DNA from: Pelomyxa schiedti
Lineage: Eukaryota > Evosea > Pelobiontida > Pelomyxidae
Length of the DNA: 64,000 bases
Direction of reading: 5' to 3'
Assembly: GCA_020536535.1 (NCBI GenBank)
Contig: JAHLWZ010000845.1
Location: 16,137 to 80,136 of the forward strand
Positions 57,941-64,000 of this stretch are shown in pieces (within the stretch, counting starts at the first letter, position 1; each line of letters starts with the position of its first letter). A program made the position numbers and the translations under genes. Below the pieces are notes generated by a model. It did no database searches and was not told the DNA's origin. It saw nothing but the letters and a program-made list of their open reading frames with translations.

Positions 57941-60900
57941 CTATTCGTGGTCGCTGGTGTCCTCCTCGTTTTCTTCACCACCCTCTTCATCTTCTTCATC
58001 CTCATCTTCGTCGTCTGCTTTTTGCTCAAATACGTTGACCAGTCTCTTGAGCAGTGTGGCTTTCAGTGCTGGTTCGAGGCATGATGTTGGGCCTATGGCA
58101 CAGACGTGGCCTTGTTGTGCAAGAAGCTGGAACCTTTCAGTGAACGCTACAATTTGGTCCGGGGTTGTGCCGAGCATTTCGTCGCGTTCTCTCTACGGTT
58201 TGGGTTAGGAAAGGAAAGAGGAAAGACTTGTGTACCTGCACATCGTCCAAAGTCAGTCCGACCATGAACGTTCTTGTAATGAACTCTCCCTTCATTGACG
58301 GAGTCATTGGGCTGTCTTCCTCTCCAATAGTTCCAATTATGTACTTGGCCAGACTTTCGGGAGTCAGATGGAGGTTTGAAACGAATCCAGCTGTTTCATC
58401 ATAAACTTGAATTGTCTTGGAGACGTTGGGGTCATGGTAGGAAACCAACGCAATGCTTCCGTCCCGTTTGAAGTACTTGAAAACATGTTAGTAAAATGGA
58501 TTGGAAGGGTTTGTTATACAGCCCAGCAGCCATAAGCCCCTCCTTGGTCGCGAATCTTGGGCCATAAAAATTCAAGTTCAAGGTACCTGTGGAATGTTTT
58601 GAAAAGAAAAAACCGGAGGAAAGAGTACTTGCAACAGACTTGAAATGCACCATTGAACTTCAAGCCAAAAGGAGCAATGTTCACTGCCTTGGCAACACAA
58701 TTTACAGAGGATGAAATTATAAGACCTTCGTCACTTTGTGAGATTCTTGTGCTACACTCGTTTGGTTTCTGAAATATTTAGGGAAGAGTTTCTGACAGTA
58801 AAACACAACGAACATTTCCGATGATCACCGGGAGCTTCCCGCTCACTTTACAGGGCAACTGAGACAATAGGAGAGCAACGCTTTGTACGACTACAGGAAC
58901 AGTTTCTGGTTCACATGTGCAAGAAACAATGAGTCGCCCACGATCGAATAGTACTGAAGAAAGAGAAGCAAGTTCGTGTTCTAGTCTTGAAGCAGTCTCT
59001 TCTGACCAAGATTTTTCCAGTTCTGCCAACCACTAATGACACAAATTAGAAAACACACACGCACAAAAAAAAAAAAGAACTAATGACAGTACTTTATAAA
59101 GATGAAGCCCAGAGTAGTGGTATTCAAAGTTGTGTCCTGGAGCCAAATAGGACAATACTCCGGAGAAAACGGTATTGGAGTCGCAACTCTGGAGTTCATC
59201 CTCAAGATTCATTTTCATTTCTTGGACGATCTCTAAGATGCGATCGTGTGAAGTGAAGATGGTTCCCAATAAAAGTTCAGAAAGTAATCTCATTACAATC
59301 TCTATTTTGCTAAGCAACAGGCTGCATTTAAGAGTAACAACAGCAGAAAATGCATTGTTCTGGTACTGTTGAATATAGAGGCTCTGAGACAAAGAAACGC
59401 CACCACTGTGCATGTTTATCTGGTTGGACACGGCAACGTAATTGTGGTGAACTGTGTCCACTTTTCCAATAAGATCACACAATAGAGCCAACAGGGGCAA
59501 TTGCTCTAAAGGTACCCAAGTGATATCAAATAGGAATCGACAATACAGTATGCCATTTGTTTTCGCCAAGGTTTGCAACATCGGGACACCTTCACCCACA
59601 GTTGTGATTACATGTGGAATTCGTTCAGTGTGGGGATCCACATCAGATAAAAGGAGGGTTGGTATTGTAGCCAGTGCTTCTGGAGTGTCTGGTGCGCGTT
59701 GTTCTGCTAGCATTGCTTGTGTTTGGTTTACAAGTTGTTCAATCTCGTTGGAGGTCAGTGAAGCTTTGTATGCTTTGAGCCTCGATTCTAGTTCTTGTTT
59801 TCGCCTTTCTTCCAACCCACAACTTGGTTTCAGACATACAATGCACCGGTGCATATTTTGTAAAAGGTGACGTTCGATCATTGTTTCAAAGTATCTACCC
59901 TTGGCTCCATTGCTGCCGGGTAGGGCGGCTTTCCGAATGTCTCGAAGAGCACTTGAGTACTCCAAAAGTGCCAGGGGGTCTTGACCATAGAGCCATGACT
60001 GCATGCAGGACATTGCATGTACAAGGCCTTTGGGGTAATCCTTGTAGTCAGCTTCCCGTAACTGAAATTCCATCAAGTTTATGGCACCTTAGTTATTATT
60101 AGAGAATGAATATACAAAGGCACAGTTACCTTCAATCATATCAGACGGTATTCCTTCACGGACAGCTGTTTCTAGTACGTTGTGAATAGCCGAAATAAAT
60201 TCCTCTAGTTTTGTAGCCTCTGTCCCTCTCAGTACAATTGCTAACATTGGTTGCTTCATATCAAAATCTTCAATGCCATACACATCCTTCCCCACTCCGC
60301 GTTTAATTAACACTTCCTTCACAATGGCACCCTCAGTTGATGTAAGTATGAAGTCGAGAATACTCATAGACAGATATGTCTCCATATCCCAGGTGTGACC
60401 AATTTGCCAAGCAAGAGCGAGAATTGTCTTTTCTGAAGGATCCTCATTGATTCCAATAGGATACTCGGCTAAAATTGGTGGAGGTACGGAACTGAAAGGA
60501 GGATGATCGGAGATACACGGTTGAGGTGTAACAGGACTGTATTCAGAAAAATAACTCTCTAAAATGGCAAGTTCCTCTTCAAGGTTACCATCACCATAGA
60601 GGATTGTGTAACTGTTGCTGGGGTGGTAGTTTTTGGTGTGGAACTCAAGGAATTGCTCCCATTTGAGTGTGGGTATGTCATTAGGATCGCCACCAAAATC
60701 GAACGCATAAGCAGAGTGAGGGAAAAGTCCGTTAAGGAGAAGGCGACTCAGAAGTTCATCTGGAGATGAATAATCGCCTTTCATCTCATTGTATACAACA
60801 CCGTTGATGGTAATGGGGTCATTTGGGTTCTCAATGTGATATCTCCATCCTTCCTAATAGGAATAACTACGAATGGGAAAAGCGTGCTCAGACCTGAAGA

Positions 60901-61524
60901 AAAACGTTCTTTGACGTGTGAATTCGGGGATGGAAAACAGCGTCCAGGTATCTACATGTAAGATCAAAATTGCGGCAAATAAAGAATTTAATATATATAT
61001 TAAATTTTTGGGTTTTTTAAAAAAGGGGAGGGACATACACGTCAACCAAGTTTCGGAAGTCTTTGTGGTTTCTACTGGCCACAGGGTACATTGTTTTATC
61101 GGGATATGTGAAAGCATTCAAAAAAGTGTTGAGTGAGCCCTGGAGGAATCAGATAAATATTTCGAATCTTGGCTACCTTCATCATGTCTACGAAAGGTTG
61201 TTTTGTCCTGAACTTTCTACTCCCACATAAGACACTGTGCTCTGCTATATGTGGGCAACCTGTACTATCCGTGGGAGTCGTTCCAAAAGAAATAGTGAAA
61301 ACCTGGCACCATTCACAAAGAGAGTAAGTACACGTTAAAAAAGAGTGTCCCAAGAAAAAATCGTTCTGCACCTTGTTGTCGTCGTCATCGTGCACCAACT
61401 TTAGAACCCTCGCACCGGTCTTCACGTGCACGAGCTCTGTGGCGTTGCACGAAATATCCTGCAGACGCACATTCTCCCGCACCACTTTAAACGCGCCACC
61501 GTAACCGGTGCTGGTTGTTGCCAT
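57941..61524 (-). CDS. M16C metalloprotease, presequence protease (PreP/Cym1) family
   Basis: Zinc peptidase of about 1000 residues that in other eukaryotes degrades mitochondrial presequences. After MATTSTGYGGAFKVVRENVR comes the inverted zinc motif H-x-x-E-H in TGCPHIAEHSVLCGSRKF, then KQPFVDMMK. The second-half active-site block is near VYNEMKGDYSSPDELLSRLL, and PTLKWEQFLEFHTKNYHPSN follows. The long middle (DYPKGLVHAMSCMQSWLYGQ, NQINMHSGGVSLSQSLYIQQ) and C-terminal parts (APFGLKFNGAF, YFKRDGSIALVSYHDPNVSK) match the family layout. The end is strongly acidic (DDEDEDEEDEEGGEE). The N-terminus lacks an arginine-rich amphipathic presequence, so targeting is unclear. About eleven short introns. 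Confidence 0.9.
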
Positions 61525-61691
61525 CAGCTAATGGGTTTGTTTTTATTTAATTTAATTTTGTGGAAAATCGTTGGAACCCGGACAACAAAAAGTGTTGACA
61601 AGACAAAATTAATTCCCCTGGCACTTATTGTTATGGCTCCACTAACACAAGGCACGGCATTTTTCTTTTTTTAAAAAAAAAAAGGCTTCGT

Positions 61692-62544
61692 TTACTCCTT
61701 GCCCTTTTTGCCCTTCTTGCCCTTGGTCTCGCCCTCCTCTTCCTCCTCCTCGGCGGCGGCGTCCTCATCCTTGTCCTTCTTGTTCTTGCCTCCTTTTTTG
61801 CCTTGGGCTCCCTTCTTGTCCTCCTTCTCGGCTGAGGCTCCCAGCCCGGTTCGTGTGTAGATTGTTATTTTGGAGTGGTGTGTGATTGCTCTGATGTAGC
61901 CTTTGTTAACTAGCTCTTTAATAGCAAGGCGTGCAAGACTGCCATTGATCTGTAGATAGTGTGAGGAACAGCAATGAACAAAAACACCGAAAACAAAAGA
62001 ACGAGCGGAGAAAAGGGCAGGAGCTAGGAAATGAAGAATGTCACTCAAGAACAAGGTGATGAACAACAAAGTGCACAGGATTGGACATACTCTGAATCGA
62101 TCGGAAAGTACTGCAGGTGTGACCAACTTCATTGTTGGAACCTCCTTTAGGAGCTTATCGTATGTGGCTTTGTCGAAGAGGACATTGTTGTTCAGTTTCT
62201 CCTTGACTTTGGCTTTGGACCACTTGAAACGCGGTAAGAAAACAAGTCAAGGTCGAGAAAAAGAGGCGATGAGTGGAAACGAGGTTTGATAAAACTGACC
62301 TTCTTCTTGGCCTTGCCGCCACCCTTGGTCTTTCCTCCTGTAGCCTTCTCTGGCTTTTCCTTGCCCTACAAGCAATAGTTGGTTTCAAATACAAACCGCA
62401 AAAATACAAAAAAAAAAAAAAAAAACGAGAACGACCCCCGAAAACTACGCCATGCGTCGGGTGCAAAAACCGAACCAAAAAAGAAAAAAAAAGCCCACAA
62501 AAAAAGTGTGGGTTGTCTGGCATAACGCAACGTCGACCTACCAT
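61692..62544 (-). CDS. RPS25: Ribosomal protein eS25 with charged C-terminal extension
   Basis: Component of the 40S subunit. The coding part of exon 1 is only the ATG at 62544, directly followed by the donor GTAGGT. Exon 2 is [20 protein letters not shown]. Exon 3 is [20 protein letters not shown] then [20 protein letters not shown] with DRFR. The last exon is [20 protein letters not shown] then [14 protein letters not shown]. All of this matches eS25. After YTRT, where the usual protein nearly ends, about 50 extra residues follow, alternating [11 protein letters not shown] and EEEEEEG blocks and ending [10 protein letters not shown]. The intron after ATG is typical of ribosomal protein genes. 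Confidence 0.95.
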
Positions 62545-62818
62545 CGTAAGGTGCGCGGCTTCAAAGTACAAAAATGTGCGGGGATTGATTGTCTCGCTCC
62601 GGAATAGCGGAAAAAATAAAAATTGCCCGCTATTATCCTGCAACTGCCATTTTTTGTGTCAATAGATGCAATTGAATCTAGTCTCGCAGTTCCTCAGTCG
62701 GGACAAGGGAATCCTAACCCTCTCCTCCACACTAGCTCCACTAAGGAGTTTCCTGTACGCTCTCCTCAGCATTCCCGTGGCTGCCTCCTTCTCCTAACCT
62801 TGGAATTTTGTTTTTTCA

Positions 62819-63905
62819 TGCCACATCGACCAAATCAAAAAATTGTTTGCCGTAGGAAGTTACACTCGCGTGGCAGCATCAAAGAAATACAAGTGGGAGG
62901 GAAGGGAATGTGCGGTGCACGGTTGTGAGTGACGGGCAGGGCACATTTGCACCAATGTTCCAGCCCCTCGCTGTGTTCTGGCCCACGGCTCCGCGGGAGG
63001 ACCTAGACAGGCAGCTGGCCAAGCGCGGGGGGCCGGGCAGCGCGGACCTCAAGGAGACGACTCTGCCGTACGTGGTGCGGGTAAGGGTGGGGGAGGAGAC
63101 TGAGAGGGTGGTGGTTGTGGATGCGGGGTGCGGGGGGCTTCTGGGGCCCAACACTGGGAGGCTGGGGGAGAGCCTCGCGCTTTGGCTGGGGTCGACCCCG
63201 CCGCCGTGGAGTTTGTGGTCATCACTCATGCTCATCCTGACCATGTATGCGCTTGTATTCGTAGCTGCAGTGTGATGTTTGTTGTCTGTGGATTTTGCTT
63301 GGTGTTGCAAAGGTTGAAACCTTACTTATTGACATTCAAGATAGGAGGAGTACGTATTTTCCCTAATGCGAAGTTTGTTCTATGTGCTTCTGAGCATGCA
63401 TTTTGGAAGGGATTCTTGGCGGAGGAACCAAATGTATAGAACAAACTCGTTTTCGACCTCCTGAAAGACAAGTTCCCTCTGCTCCCGGCCCGCTTGATGC
63501 TAATAGAATCCGACGGCCAGGAAATTGTACCTGGAGTTAACGTGATGATGGCTCCAGGCCACGCTCCTGGACACATGAGAGTAGTCCGTATACATTCTGG
63601 GTCTCAGGAGTTGTTGTGCCTTTGGAGACTTGGTTATCACTGATATTCACATGGCTCACACTGACTGGGCTTATTCCCTTGACTTCCGTGCCGATATGAT
63701 TGCTGAGACAAGGAACCGTGTTTTCCATCAGTGAGTTTCTTTATCCTCTCTCTTTCCATTGAGCCTACCCTTTTAAAATAACCAGGGCTGCCACCAACAG
63801 AAGCCTTGTTTTCCTGTCACATTTCCCCTTCCCAGGACTTGGTCGTGTTATAGAACACGTCCCACCCACTTTGCGGATGCAACTGCGAAATGAAGTCTCT
63901 TATTG
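62819..63905 (+). pseudogene. MBL-fold metallo-hydrolase gene, interrupted by several frame breaks
   Basis: Clear metallo-beta-lactamase-fold parts in order: CTVVSDGQGTFAPMFQ, VVVVDAGCGGLLGPNTGRLG, VEFVVITHAHPDHV (the H-x-H-x-D-H zinc motif), IGGVRIFPNAKFVLCASEHA, VMMAPGHAPGHMRVV, TDIHMAHTDWAYSLDF and FLSHFPFPGLGRVIEH. They do not lie in one frame. Shifts that introns cannot explain occur near 62900, at 63165-63195, near 63330 and at 63615-63625. An in-frame TAG lies at about 63436. Several breaks are beside runs of G. Either this is a decayed gene or the assembly has indels here. The start at 62819 (MPHRPNQKIV) is provisional. The family removes acyl or lactone-type substrates; the exact role is unknown. 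Confidence 0.6.
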
Positions 63906-64000
63906 ACAGGTGCGGAATGATCGCACTATGCAACGGTCGCACATTGAGGTTCAAGGTTCTTCCTCTATTCGATTCTTTACTGGTCACTAAGCAATCCTCT
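63906..64000. other. Window end, nothing recognised
   Basis: The last 95 nt follow the MBL-fold 3' end. Too short to assign. Confidence 0.4.

Noticed and set aside
61426-61674. + strand ORF over the start of the M16C protease
   Set aside because: Antisense to a firmly identified exon; no ATG context or conserved motif.

Overview
This is gene-dense nuclear DNA of a unicellular eukaryote, with about 33 protein genes in 64 kb on both strands. Nearly every gene is cut by very short GT-AG introns, mostly 27-60 nt. Reading frames were therefore rebuilt by hand, by matching donor, acceptor and phase. An Amoebozoa-like origin is my best guess. It rests on a compact severin/fragmin-type actin-severing protein, an ATG1/ULK kinase, a PTEN and tiny introns. 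The anaerobic archamoebae (Pelomyxa/Mastigamoeba type) are possible, but the species cannot be fixed from sequence alone. Two families that look lineage-specific each have two members: a GC-rich 'TLGLV' family at 2.7 and 20.5 kb, and a helical-repeat family at 46.4 and 52.3 kb.

Layout. 0-9 kb: 3'-terminal part of an ATG1/ULK kinase, a Nudix hydrolase, a GC-rich family member, a GH28 polysaccharidase, a Cys-rich membrane protein, and an MCRS1-type FHA protein. 8.9-12.6 kb: PTEN, apparently spliced to a 750-residue SR/His-rich N-terminal extension. 12.8-20.5 kb: a small unknown gene, a CXC-domain protein, a stretch with a long CCAA microsatellite, an atypical PPP phosphatase, and two unresolved multi-exon genes. 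20.5-27.8 kb: second GC-rich family member, a Q/P-rich AT-hook protein, a secreted protein, and an MBOAT acyltransferase. 27.8-41 kb: a run of + strand genes: GPATCH1/TGH, CDC123, a dual-specificity phosphatase with a C-terminal CBM20, a PP2C, a GDT1/UPF0016 transporter, and a GH47 mannosidase. 41-46 kb: fused hydantoinase A/B (5-oxoprolinase type). 46-56 kb: helical-repeat protein, a leucine-rich-repeat surface protein with an intron in almost every repeat, a VOC/glyoxalase protein, a second helical-repeat protein, and severin. 56-64 kb: NHL propeller, M16C presequence-type peptidase, ribosomal protein eS25, and a disrupted MBL-fold gene at the edge.

No operons, CRISPR arrays, tRNA or rRNA genes were recognised. 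Themes that recur are protein and lipid phosphatases of four unrelated folds (PTEN, PPP, DSP, PP2C) within 29 kb, nuclear RNA/chromatin factors (MCRS1, CXC, GPATCH1, AT-hook) and secretory-pathway or surface proteins (GH28, GH47, LRR, GDT1). Divergent start codons lie as close as 34 bp. Exon joins are inferences. Start codons were accepted only where an ATG exists, and cases lacking one are noted.
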